Source of the DNA: Acidobacteriaceae bacterium | Lineage (GTDB): Bacteria > Acidobacteriota > Terriglobia > Terriglobales > Acidobacteriaceae | Reading direction: 5' to 3' | Length of the DNA stretch: 8,096 nucleotides | Assembly: GCA_003165855.1 (NCBI GenBank) | Contig: PMXH01000578.1 | Location: 1-8,096 of the forward strand | Part shown: one piece after another, positions 1 through 5,779 of the stretch | How the letters are laid out: each line of letters starts with the position of its first letter | How positions within the stretch are numbered: position 1 is the first letter of the stretch | Notes under the pieces: generated by a model | Database searches by the model: none | What the model saw: the letters and a program-made list of their open reading frames with translations, nothing else | Told to the model about the DNA's origin: nothing | Position numbers and translations under genes: made by a program

Positions 1-1352
1 TGGGCTGGGGCGGCTACTGGGGATGGGATCCCGTCGAGAACGCTTCGCTCATGCCTTGGCTTACCGGCACTGCCTTTCTGCACTCGGTGATGATGCAGGA
101 AAAGCGCGGCATGTTGAAGATGTGGAACATGTGGCTGATCTTCGCCACCTTCTGGCTGGCTATCCTCGGAACCTTCCTCACCCGCAGCGGCATTATCAGT
201 TCCGTACACGCGTTTGCGCAATCGTCCATCGGCGACTGGTTCGCCTGGTTCCTCGCCATCACCTTGATCGTCTTCACCTTTTTCTTCGTTAAGAACAAGT
301 CTCACCTGAAAAGTGAGCACAAACTCGAATCGCTGGTGTCGCGCGAGTCCAGCTTCCTGTTCAACAATCTGCTTTTTGTTTTGCTCTGCTTCACCGTGCT
401 CTGGGGGACCTGGTTCCCGAAGATCTCCGAACTCGTCCAAGGCAATAAGGTCACGGTCGGAGCCCCGTTCTACAACCGCGTCGCCATTCCCGTAGCTTTG
501 CTGCTTTTGATACTCACCGCTGTAGGCCCGTTGCTGGCTTGGCGCAAGACTTCCCTCGAAAGTCTTAAACGCAACTTTATGTGGCCGACCGTCGGGGCTG
601 TCGTGGTCGCGATCTTCCTGATGATCACGCCCCAAGGCTGGGGCTCGCCCTTCGGTCTCAAACCCTGGCAGGATATCTCCTACTTCTATTCTCTGATGGC
701 CATTGCGCTTTCGGTGCTCGTCACCCTCACCGTGGCCAGCGAGTTCTACCGCGGCGGCCGCGTCATCTCCAAACACACCGGCCAGGGCATGTTCGCCTCG
801 ATGGTGCAACTCACCCACCGCAATACGCGCCGCTACGGGGGATATATCGTCCACTTCGGCGTGGTCGTGGTCATCATCGGCTTCGCCGGGGCCGCCTTCA
901 ATCAGGACAAAGAAATGGAGATGAAAAACGGCGACAAGATGACCATCGGCCCCTACACTCTGGTCTGCCGCTCCTACACCGACGACGACGCCCCCAACTA
1001 CGCGAGCCAGTGGGCACTTCTCGACGTTTACAAAGGCGGCAAGCAGATCGATACCATGACCCCGGTCCGCCGTTTTTACAAAGCCAGCCAGCAGACCTCG
1101 ACCATGCCCGACATCCGCTCCACCCTCAATGAGGATCTTTACCTGGTTTTCGAGGGACTGAACCCGGATAACGGCCACCCCATCATCAAGGCCCACTTGA
1201 ATGCGCTGGTCATGTGGATCTGGATGGGTGTCTGGATCATGCTCGGCGGCACCGTTCTTGCACTGATTCCGAACGCGCCCGCCCCAATCCGTGTCCCCGC
1301 ACCCGCGCGGCTGGAGCCCGCTCACGCCGCTCCCGTGGTTACAGGAGATTGA
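1..1352 (+). CDS. ccmF: Cytochrome c maturation heme lyase subunit CcmF (C-terminal 449 residues, 5' end outside window)
   Basis: CcmF is the large inner-membrane subunit of the system I heme ligation complex; with CcmH it attaches heme from CcmE to apocytochrome c in the periplasm. The reading frame is open from base 3. It begins inside the tryptophan-rich WWD heme-handling domain (GYWGWDPVENASLMPWL, about residues 4-20 of the visible part) and is followed by two conserved histidines in AFLHSV and SVHAFAQ that match the periplasmic heme-ligand histidines of the family. Several membrane helices follow, then a periplasmic region containing MPDIRSTLNEDLYLVF, and a last helix starting at ALVMWIWMGVW, which is typical of the CcmF C terminus. 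The tail after that helix is rich in Pro and Ala. Family members are usually around 650 residues, so roughly 200 are missing upstream. The stop TGA (1350-1352) overlaps the ccmH start by one base. No ccmG-type thioredoxin gene lies between ccmF and ccmH. Confidence 0.96.
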   Translation, partial: GWGGYWGWDPVENASLMPWLTGTAFLHSVMMQEKRGMLKMWNMWLIFATFWLAILGTFLTRSGIISSVHAFAQSSIGDWFAWFLAITLIVFTFFFVKNKSHLKSEHKLESLVSRESSFLFNNLLFVLLCFTVLWGTWFPKISELVQGNKVTVGAPFYNRVAIPVALLLLILTAVGPLLAWRKTSLESLKRNFMWPTVGAVVVAIFLMITPQGWGSPFGLKPWQDISYFYSLMAIALSVLVTLTVASEFYRGGRVISKHTGQGMFASMVQLTHRNTRRYGGYIVHFGVVVVIIGFAGAAFNQDKEMEMKNGDKMTIGPYTLVCRSYTDDDAPNYASQWALLDVYKGGKQIDTMTPVRRFYKASQQTSTMPDIRSTLNEDLYLVFEGLNPDNGHPIIKAHLNALVMWIWMGVWIMLGGTVLALIPNAPAPIRVPAPARLEPAHAAPVVTGD

Positions 1353-1894
1353 TGCCCAGTTTTTTGAATTTACTGTCGAACTTGGGTGCCCCACATCTCG
1401 CTTCTTTTGCGAGATGTGGGAGATTGCGCCGCAAGGCAGCGGGCATTGTCCTTCTAGTGCTCGCCGTCTTCGCCCTCCTCGGCGCCGGAGATCCCGCCAC
1501 CCGCTTCAACGAGATCGGCCACCAGATGATGTGTATCTGCGGTTGCAACCAGATTCTTCTGGAATGCAATCACGTCGGCTGCCCGGCCTCCGACGGCATG
1601 CGCAACGAACTCATGGCAGCCGTCTCCCGCGGAGACAGCGACAGCCTGGTCGAGCAATCCTTCGTCCAGAAGTACGGGCCGACAGTTCTGGCCGCTCCCA
1701 CCACCAAAGGCTTCGACCGCGCCGCCTATGTCATTCCCTTCGCAGCCCTGATCTTCGGTTTCGGTCTGATCGTTCTCGTGATACGCGCCTGGAAGAATCG
1801 CCCCGCTCCCGCTCTCGCCGACGGCCTGCGCCCCGTCCGCGGCGCCGAACTCGAACAGTTCCGCGATCAAGCCCGCAAGGAGACTGATCTATGA
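1352..1894 (+). CDS. ccmH: Cytochrome c maturation thiol-disulfide protein CcmH (CycL-type)
   Basis: 180 residues. CcmH is a membrane-anchored periplasmic protein that keeps the apocytochrome heme-binding cysteines reduced and hands the substrate to CcmF. The sequence shows an N-terminal hydrophobic segment (about residues 31-43), the CcmH domain with HQMMCICGCNQILLECNH (C61, C63, C65, C72) and GCP (C77), the helical QSFVQKYGPTVLAAP segment, and a second membrane helix (about 126-145). The usual LRCxxCQ redox pair is replaced by a C-x-C-x-C motif, which I believe is a known variant in acidobacterial and some other CcmH proteins. The start at 1352 is chosen because it forms a TGATG overlap with ccmF and has AGGAG just upstream; the frame runs further back into ccmF, to an ATG at 1214, but nothing supports starting there. 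Residues 13-23 are encoded by a perfect hairpin element. A TTG at codon 25 would give a shorter conventional signal peptide. The C terminus ends in the first copy of a 17-bp tandem repeat. Confidence 0.94.
   Translation: MPSFLNLLSNLGAPHLASFARCGRLRRKAAGIVLLVLAVFALLGAGDPATRFNEIGHQMMCICGCNQILLECNHVGCPASDGMRNELMAAVSRGDSDSLVEQSFVQKYGPTVLAAPTTKGFDRAAYVIPFAALIFGFGLIVLVIRAWKNRPAPALADGLRPVRGAELEQFRDQARKETDL
1390..1420 (+). repeat. Perfect 12-bp inverted repeat inside the ccmH signal region
   Basis: CCCACATCTCGC (1390-1401) and GCGAGATGTGGG (1409-1420) are exact reverse complements around a 7-base loop TTCTTTT. The hairpin falls within codons 13-23 of ccmH, before the hydrophobic core, and is read through in frame as APHLASFARCG. 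It resembles a mobile palindromic (REP-like) element rather than a conserved part of CcmH. It could also be a strong mRNA hairpin just downstream of the start codon. Confidence 0.8.
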
Positions 1895-1946
1895 CGGAGA
1901 CTGATCTATGACGGAGAACGACCTATGATGGAGAACGATCTATGAC
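1879..1946 (+). repeat. Four tandem copies of a 17-bp stop/start junction
   Basis: Copies lie at 1879-1895, 1896-1912, 1913-1929 and 1930-1946. Copies 1 and 2 are identical (GGAGACTGATCTATGAC); copy 3 is GGAGAACGACCTATGAT and copy 4 is GGAGAACGATCTATGAC. Each unit carries a Shine-Dalgarno-like GGAG, a seven-base gap after GGAGA, and an ATGA stop/start overlap. The units have diverged by a few substitutions, but every GGAG and every ATGA is intact. This is a tandem duplication of the translational-coupling junction between ccmH and the CcmI-like gene. Confidence 0.95.
1891..1945 (+). other. Chain of three overlapping six-codon mini-ORFs
   Basis: Because of the tandem repeat, three short reading frames are strung between ccmH and the next gene. 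ATG 1891 reads MTETDL and stops at 1909-1911; ATG 1908 reads MTENDL and stops at 1926-1928; ATG 1925 reads MMENDL and stops at 1943-1945. Each stop overlaps the next start as ATGA, and the last overlaps the CcmI-like start at 1942. Every ATG is preceded by GGAGA seven bases away. Ribosomes leaving ccmH could restart at each step; whether the peptides are made or matter is unknown. They may simply be a side effect of repeat expansion. Confidence 0.6.
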
Positions 1947-2244
1947 CTGGCAGGTCTGGCTCCCAATCTGCTTCGCGTTCGCAGCAGCTTGTATCTACTA
2001 TGTTTTAGCGCCCGGAAAACTCTTCCTTGGCCCGGAGAAGACCCGCGCCGGTTATCTGCGCGAACGCAAAGATGCCGTCTACGAGAACCTCCGCGATCTC
2101 AACTTCGAATACAAAGCCGGCAAAGTTCCCGACGCCGACTTTACCTCGCTGAAATCCTCCCTGCAGGACGAGGCCGCCACCCTCCTGGCCGAGATTGCCC
2201 GCCTGGAAAAGAATCCCGTGCCACAAAAAGGAACTCGATCTTGA
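1942..2244 (+). CDS. Short CcmI-like membrane protein of the cytochrome c maturation operon
   Basis: 100 residues. One N-terminal membrane helix (about residues 4-23) is followed by a charged cytoplasmic helix-rich part: GYLRERKDAVYENLRDLNFE, then YKAGKVPDADFTSLKSSL. This matches the N-terminal portion of CcmI/CycH-type proteins, which help present apocytochrome c to the heme ligation complex. The large periplasmic TPR domain of classical CcmI is absent, so this is a minimal version or only the membrane-proximal module. The ATG at 1942 is the fourth start in a tandem array of stop/start junctions and is the only one opening a long frame. The stop (2242-2244) lies within a few bases of the next start. 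Position directly after ccmH supports a role in cytochrome maturation; the exact role is inferred. Confidence 0.75.
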   Translation: MTWQVWLPICFAFAAACIYYVLAPGKLFLGPEKTRAGYLRERKDAVYENLRDLNFEYKAGKVPDADFTSLKSSLQDEAATLLAEIARLEKNPVPQKGTRS

Positions 2245-2249
2245 AAGAA

Positions 2250-3707
2250 ATGCAAATCCTGAACTCACACGGGACTGTCATCCTGAGCGAAGTGGAAACT
2301 TCGCGAAGCGAAATTTCCACGCAGTCGAAGGATCCCTACCTCCATTCGTGCCGCCATCCTCGCAGGCCGTTTCTTGGTGTGCTGGCCATCCTCCTCCTCA
2401 CCTCCCTTGCCGCCGCTCAAACCCTTACTGGCACGGTGAAGAACGGCACTACAGGCAAGCCCGCCGCCGGAGACGAAGTCGTCCTGCTCAGCTTGAGCCA
2501 GGGCATGGAAGAATCCGGCCGCGCCAAGACCGACGCCAAGGGCCAGTTCAGTTTCAAGCTCGACGACGCCCAGTCCCCGCACCTGGTCCGCGCCATCCAT
2601 CAGGACGTCACCTACCACCGCATGGCCCCTCCCGGAACCACCTCAGTCGAGCTGCAGGTTTACGATGTCGGAAAGAAGATCGACGGCATCTCGGTCGTCG
2701 CCGACATCATGCGTTGCCAAGTCGAGCAGGGACAACTCGAGGTGATGCGCGCCTTCGCGGTGCAGAACGATTCGAAGCCGCCACGCACCCAGATGAATGA
2801 ACGCAATCTCGAGTTCTACGTTCCCGATGGCGCCAAAGTGCTCGACGGCTCGGCCATGACCTCCGGCGGCCAGCCTCTTACCACCGCTCCTGTGCCCGAA
2901 GGCGAAAAGAATCGCTACTCCTTCGTCTTCCCTCTGCGCCCCGGAATCACCCAGTTTCAAGTCGCCTACCAACTGCCTTACTCCGGAAGCGCCAACCTCG
3001 ACCCCAAGTCTCCGTATCCGCTGCAGCACTTCGTCGCCATCCTGCCTAAGACGATGCAGTTCACTCCGTCCGCCGCGTCCGCCGGTTTCAAGCCGATGGA
3101 CGATCCCAACCAGCCCGATTCGAACGTGCAAGTCGCCTCGAACACCGCCGTCGGCCAGAATCTTGCCTTCAAGGTTTCCGGCGTAGGCGTGCTCGAAGCC
3201 CGCCAGGAAGGCGATGGCGCCCAAGGCTCAGGTGCGGAAGCACAAGGTCCCAACGCGGGCGGCTCGGCGCAACCTCGGCCCGGCGGCGGACTCGGGCCGC
3301 CCATCGACGCGCCTGACCCGCTGCAGAAATATCACTGGTGGATTCTCGGAGGGCTCGCCGCCGTCCTGGTTATCGGCGGAGTTTACGTAGCGTCCCGGCA
3401 ACAGTCCGCGGCACGCGCTCTGGCGCGCCAAAGGGCAGGTTTATCCGGGCAGGGTTCGTCCGGCGCGGCGGCAATGCAAGAAGAAGACGACTTCGCGCCC
3501 GCCGAAGTTCTTGCCAAGCCCACCGCCCGGCCCGCCTCGTCGACGCGTCCCACTTCCATGCTGCTCGAAGGACTCAAAGAGGAACTCTTCCAGCTCGAAG
3601 TCGAACGCAAACAAGGCCAAATCTCGCAAGCGGAATACGACACCGCCAAGTCCGCCCTCGATCAAACCCTCGAGCGCGCCTTAAAGCGCGAAGCCCAGAA
3701 AGCCTAA
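2250..3707 (+). CDS. Membrane-anchored protein with carboxypeptidase-regulatory-like domain
   Basis: 485 residues from ATG 2250. A TTG at 2241 is an alternative start with better spacing to AAAAGGAA (2226-2233); it adds three residues and overlaps the previous stop. A hydrophobic signal core FLGVLAILLLTSLAAAQ (41-57) sits behind an unusual 40-residue extension, about half of which is encoded by an interspersed repeat. After it come a transthyretin/CarboxypepD_reg-like fold (about 58-140: TLTGTVKNGTTGKPAAGDEV, then TDAKGQFSFKL), an unassigned beta-rich region (about 150-315), a low-complexity Gly/Pro/Ala linker (about 320-357), a single membrane helix (363-381), and a cytoplasmic tail ending in a SHOCT-like helix (about 438-480). 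The tail resembles the soluble part of the preceding CcmI-like protein. The fold suggests binding or adhesion in the periplasm rather than catalysis. Operon position links it to cytochrome c maturation, but no function is established. Confidence 0.82.
   Translation: MQILNSHGTVILSEVETSRSEISTQSKDPYLHSCRHPRRPFLGVLAILLLTSLAAAQTLTGTVKNGTTGKPAAGDEVVLLSLSQGMEESGRAKTDAKGQFSFKLDDAQSPHLVRAIHQDVTYHRMAPPGTTSVELQVYDVGKKIDGISVVADIMRCQVEQGQLEVMRAFAVQNDSKPPRTQMNERNLEFYVPDGAKVLDGSAMTSGGQPLTTAPVPEGEKNRYSFVFPLRPGITQFQVAYQLPYSGSANLDPKSPYPLQHFVAILPKTMQFTPSAASAGFKPMDDPNQPDSNVQVASNTAVGQNLAFKVSGVGVLEARQEGDGAQGSGAEAQGPNAGGSAQPRPGGGLGPPIDAPDPLQKYHWWILGGLAAVLVIGGVYVASRQQSAARALARQRAGLSGQGSSGAAAMQEEDDFAPAEVLAKPTARPASSTRPTSMLLEGLKEELFQLEVERKQGQISQAEYDTAKSALDQTLERALKREAQKA
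2277..2335 (+). repeat. Interspersed palindromic repeat, translated in frame
   Basis: Begins GTCATCCTGAGCGAAG (2277-2292) and ends GTCGAAGGATC. An internal hairpin pairs 2292-2304 with 2308-2320 over 13 positions with one mismatch and a GAA loop. Outer bases ATCCT (2280-2284) and AGGAT (2329-2333) also pair. I remember this type of sequence as a frequent dispersed element in acidobacterial genomes. Here it is open in the gene's frame and encodes about residues 10-29 of the carboxypeptidase-regulatory-like protein. A shorter copy in inverted orientation is at 7611-7635. Confidence 0.8.
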
Positions 3708-3785
3708 GTCGCGAGTACCGAGAACCAAGCAACAAGGGAAATGATGCTCTCGGTACTAGGTACTAAGTACTCGGTACTCAGCACT
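3707..3785. repeat. Inverted heptamer-repeat site, copy 1
   Basis: Five 7-bp units run end to end at 3751-3785: CGGTACT, AGGTACT, AAGTACT, CGGTACT, CAGCACT. On the left side, GAGTACCGAG (3713-3722) is the exact reverse complement of CTCGGTACTC (3770-3779), so at least one unit is present in inverted orientation. The site fills almost the whole 83-base gap between two genes and ends five bases before the next ATG. No ribosome site or promoter is evident in the gap apart from the repeat. Confidence 0.8.
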
Positions 3786-3790
3786 CCTCT

Positions 3791-4330
3791 ATGGCCTACA
3801 CTTGGTTCATACTCCTGCTCGCCATCGTAGTAACGGCTTTCCTGTTGCTCTTGACCCACGGAACGTCTTTAGGCAAGGTTCTTCACGATCGCATCCCTGA
3901 CCGGCCGCGCCGCCGTCTCTTTGTAGCTTCCGTAAGTTTCTTCCTGACGTTCGCCGGGGTGCGCGCCGTCGTCTTCGCCGTTCTGCACAACATTCCGCCC
4001 TTTCATTTCATCGAGCACGGAGGCCGTCACATTCATCACCTGGTCTTCGGAATCGTCATCCTGCTCGCGGTGGGATACGGCTGGTTGGCTGACATCGGCA
4101 CCGGCGAGGACGACTCCTCGATTCTTCTCAGCCGCCTCATGTCGATCCTCTACGGCGTAGGCGCAGCCCTGACGCTCGACGAATTCGCTCTCTGGCTGAA
4201 CCTGAAAGACGTCTACTGGTCCCCCCAAGGCCGTTCCAGCATCGACGCTATCATCCTCTTCGGAGCGCTCCTCGCGGCCGGCGCCTGGGGCTTCCCACTG
4301 CTTCAATCCCGCCGCAAGAGAAAGACCTAG
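3791..4330 (+). CDS. Uncharacterised multi-pass membrane protein with HIHH and LDEFALWL motifs
   Basis: 179 residues with about five hydrophobic segments (roughly 4-22, 43-65, 82-100, 113-134, 151-170). Notable polar residues sit at membrane edges: H72, E75 and H80-I-H82-H83 before helix 3, the acidic loop DIGTGEDDSS (101-110), and LTLDEFALWL with D130 and E131 in helix 4, followed by NLKDVYW. I recognise the combination of a His-rich motif and LDEFALxL..DVYW from uncharacterised bacterial integral membrane proteins but know no function. The His and acidic residues could bind a metal; that is speculation. The ATG at 3791 is the first start after the heptamer array and has no visible Shine-Dalgarno. 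It may be a separate transcription unit from the ccm genes. A hairpin follows 11 bases after the stop. Confidence 0.8.
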   Translation: MAYTWFILLLAIVVTAFLLLLTHGTSLGKVLHDRIPDRPRRRLFVASVSFFLTFAGVRAVVFAVLHNIPPFHFIEHGGRHIHHLVFGIVILLAVGYGWLADIGTGEDDSSILLSRLMSILYGVGAALTLDEFALWLNLKDVYWSPQGRSSIDAIILFGALLAAGAWGFPLLQSRRKRKT

Positions 4331-4341
4331 AGTTCGTATGG

Positions 4342-4361
4342 AGCGGACACTTCTGTCCGCT
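4342..4361 (+). terminator. Hairpin after the HIHH membrane protein gene (terminator or dispersed palindrome)
   Basis: AGCGGACA (4342-4349) and TGTCCGCT (4354-4361) pair perfectly around the loop CTTC, 11 bases after the stop codon. It is followed by GCCTTTGCCTTTG rather than a clean T run, so intrinsic termination would be weak. Sequences with GCGGACA/TGTCCGC hairpins next to CTTTGCCTTTG-type tracts also look like a dispersed palindromic element. A second hairpin follows: AGCCGT (4379-4384) with ACGGCT (4393-4398). Confidence 0.5.
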
Positions 4362-4649
4362 GCCTTTGCCTTTGAGTTAGCCGTTGACTTTGACGGCTCC
4401 GCGCGTCCGGCGAAGGAGCGGGAACATCTCCCCGTAAGTCCATGTAATCGGCACTCGCCGCAGCGGAGCGCCAGCCTCGAGACCTGATTTTCGCCGCTTT
4501 TTCTTCGCCCCGTGTCCTTTCTGCCACTTTTCCGGCGCATTGCCTAAACCTATCCCTCCCAGCCACTTGCCGGCGATAAACTATAGCTTTAAGGTGGTTT
4601 TCCGAGTTTTCCGAAATATCCACAGTGTTCCGGGAAAGGCAATTATCCC
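4362..4649. other. Gene-free stretch upstream of the transposase
   Basis: About 290 bases with no convincing gene. It contains the small hairpin at 4379-4398, then unstructured GC-rich sequence, then an AT-richer part starting near 4575 that is probably the left end of the insertion sequence. Open frames here on the - strand are arginine- and serine-rich without family features and extend across the membrane protein gene, so they look like shadows. Confidence 0.6.
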
Positions 4650-4678
4650 TTGACAACAAGGCGAACATTTGGCATACT
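4650..4678 (+). promoter_or_regulatory. Sigma-70-type promoter of the transposase
   Basis: TTGACA (4650-4655), a 17-base spacer, and CATACT (4673-4678) make a near-consensus promoter. The expected start point, about seven bases after the -10 box, is at 4685, the A of the transposase ATG, which predicts a leaderless mRNA. This also argues against the longer GTG-initiated frame beginning at 4625. Confidence 0.65.
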
Positions 4679-4684
4679 CCTTGC

Positions 4685-5626
4685 ATGGATCGCCGACAGA
4701 CAATTCCCAAGGAACTCCGCTATACCCGAAACCAGTTCGACCGCGAGTTTCCAACCGATGACGCTTGCCTTGAACAGGTGAAGGAGCAACGCTTCCCCGG
4801 TGGCGTGGCCGTCTGCCACAAGTGCGAAGCGCCGCGCAAGCATTACCGGGTCAGAGGACGCACCGCCTACGCCTGTGACCGCTGCGGGAATCATATTTTC
4901 CCACTGGCCGGTACGATCTTCGAGAAAAGCAGCACCTCGCTCCGCATCTGGTTTCAGGCCATGTACCTCATGGGGTCCACCCGTTGCGGCATTTCGGCCA
5001 AGCAAATTCAACGGGAGACGGGCGTCACCTATAAGACCGCGTGGCGGATGTTCAAACAGATTCGTTCTCTGATGAGCGAGAACGTCCGATTGGGCGGAAG
5101 TGAATCGGGAGCAGGCGGCGTGGAAGTGGACGAAGCCTATTTCGGCGGACGGCGCAAAAGCGCTTCGGGCCGCATGTTGCGCGGCGACATCAACAAGACC
5201 GCCGTGATCGGGCTCGTAGAGCGCAAGGGCTGCGTGGCGGCAAGAGTCACCCGCGATGTGAAAGCCGAAACCGTCCTGCCAATTATTAAAGAGTGCATTC
5301 TGCCCGAAAGCACCGTGTTCACCGATGAGTTTCCGATCTACAACAGCGTTCCGCGCATGGATGGGATGGGCTACGAGCACCGCCGCATCAATCATGACCA
5401 GAAAATCTATGTCATGGGCGACGTTCACACCAATACGATTGAGGGTTTCTGGAGTCTGGTAAAGCGTGGGATCGGCGGCGTCTACCATGCCGTTTCCACC
5501 AAGTACCTGCAAAGCTATCTGGATGAATACAGCTTTAGGTACAACCGCCGCGATTCCGGGAACCTGATTTTCCCCGCGATGCTGGCGAGGGTTTCTGAAC
5601 TGGCGTCTTCGCGGCCTTCGCAATAA
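4685..5626 (+). CDS. IS1595-family (ISXO2-like) transposase
   Basis: 313 residues, full length for the family. The N-terminal zinc ribbon has C44-H-K-C47 and C64-D-R-C67. After a helix-turn-helix-like region (about 82-125, GISAKQIQRETGVTYKTAWR) comes the ISXO2-type DDE catalytic domain: D149 in VEVDEAYFGG, D214 in VFTDEFPIYN, and HTNTIEGFWS with N250 and E253. The C terminus has the usual YLDEYSFRYNRR. The catalytic residues and zinc ligands are all present and there is no frameshift, so the enzyme looks active. It catalyses cut-and-paste or copy-type movement of its own element. The ATG at 4685 is chosen because a strong promoter lies directly upstream (4650-4678); the frame stays open back to a GTG at 4625, but starting there would put the promoter inside the gene. 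There is no Shine-Dalgarno. Confidence 0.95.
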   Translation: MDRRQTIPKELRYTRNQFDREFPTDDACLEQVKEQRFPGGVAVCHKCEAPRKHYRVRGRTAYACDRCGNHIFPLAGTIFEKSSTSLRIWFQAMYLMGSTRCGISAKQIQRETGVTYKTAWRMFKQIRSLMSENVRLGGSESGAGGVEVDEAYFGGRRKSASGRMLRGDINKTAVIGLVERKGCVAARVTRDVKAETVLPIIKECILPESTVFTDEFPIYNSVPRMDGMGYEHRRINHDQKIYVMGDVHTNTIEGFWSLVKRGIGGVYHAVSTKYLQSYLDEYSFRYNRRDSGNLIFPAMLARVSELASSRPSQ

Positions 5627-5655
5627 GGTCGTGGAAGTCAGATCGTGTAAATGGG

Positions 5656-5703
5656 GGCTGCTCACACTCTTTCTTCTTATCCGGGGATGCAGGGCGAGCA
5701 GCC
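5656..5703. repeat. 8-bp inverted repeat downstream of the transposase
   Basis: GGCTGCTC (5656-5663) and GAGCAGCC (5696-5703) are reverse complements separated by 32 bases. It could form part of the right end of the insertion sequence or a loose transcription-ending stem, but there is no T run after it. Confidence 0.4.
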
Positions 5704-5779
5704 ATGGTTGCAATTCAACCAGACTATAGCACACGTTTGAAACCCTCATTTTCCTGCGCAAAATCTAGGTTCGATTGGC

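Larger units (their letters stand above)
4588..5722 (+). mobile_element. IS1595-family insertion sequence (boundaries tentative)
   Basis: An intact IS1595-type transposase with its own promoter defines the element. The 8-bp direct repeat ACTATAGC occurs at 4580-4587 and 5723-5730, just outside the proposed ends; IS1595-family elements duplicate 8 bp of target, and the total of about 1.1 kb fits the family. Against this, no convincing terminal inverted repeats are seen: the ends start TTTAAGGTGG and, on the other strand, CTGGTTGAAT. An 8-mer match could also arise by chance in the space searched. A tandem 9-bp repeat GTTTTCCGA (4597-4605 and 4606-4614) near the left end could be a transposase binding site. 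Confidence 0.4.

Noticed and set aside
1214..1351. Extension of ccmH upstream to the ATG at 1214
   Set aside because: It would run 138 bases inside ccmF. The TGATG junction with AGGAG at 1352 is a better start and gives a normal signal region.
1989..2249. Longer N terminus of the carboxypeptidase-regulatory-like protein starting at 1989
   Set aside because: The frame is open but lies inside the CcmI-like gene in another frame, and its translation is arginine-rich shadow sequence.
3751..3785. CRISPR-like array
   Set aside because: The units are 7 bp with no spacers and no cas genes nearby; they are simple tandem heptamers.
4625..4684. GTG start of the transposase at 4625
   Set aside because: The added residues cover the promoter at 4650-4678 and are not part of the zinc-ribbon family N terminus.
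5656..5703. Intrinsic terminator after the transposase
   Set aside because: The stem is 8 bp with a 32-base loop and no T run follows.
4643..5761. Long - strand reading frame opposite the transposase
   Set aside because: It mirrors the transposase codons and shows no family features; a shadow frame.
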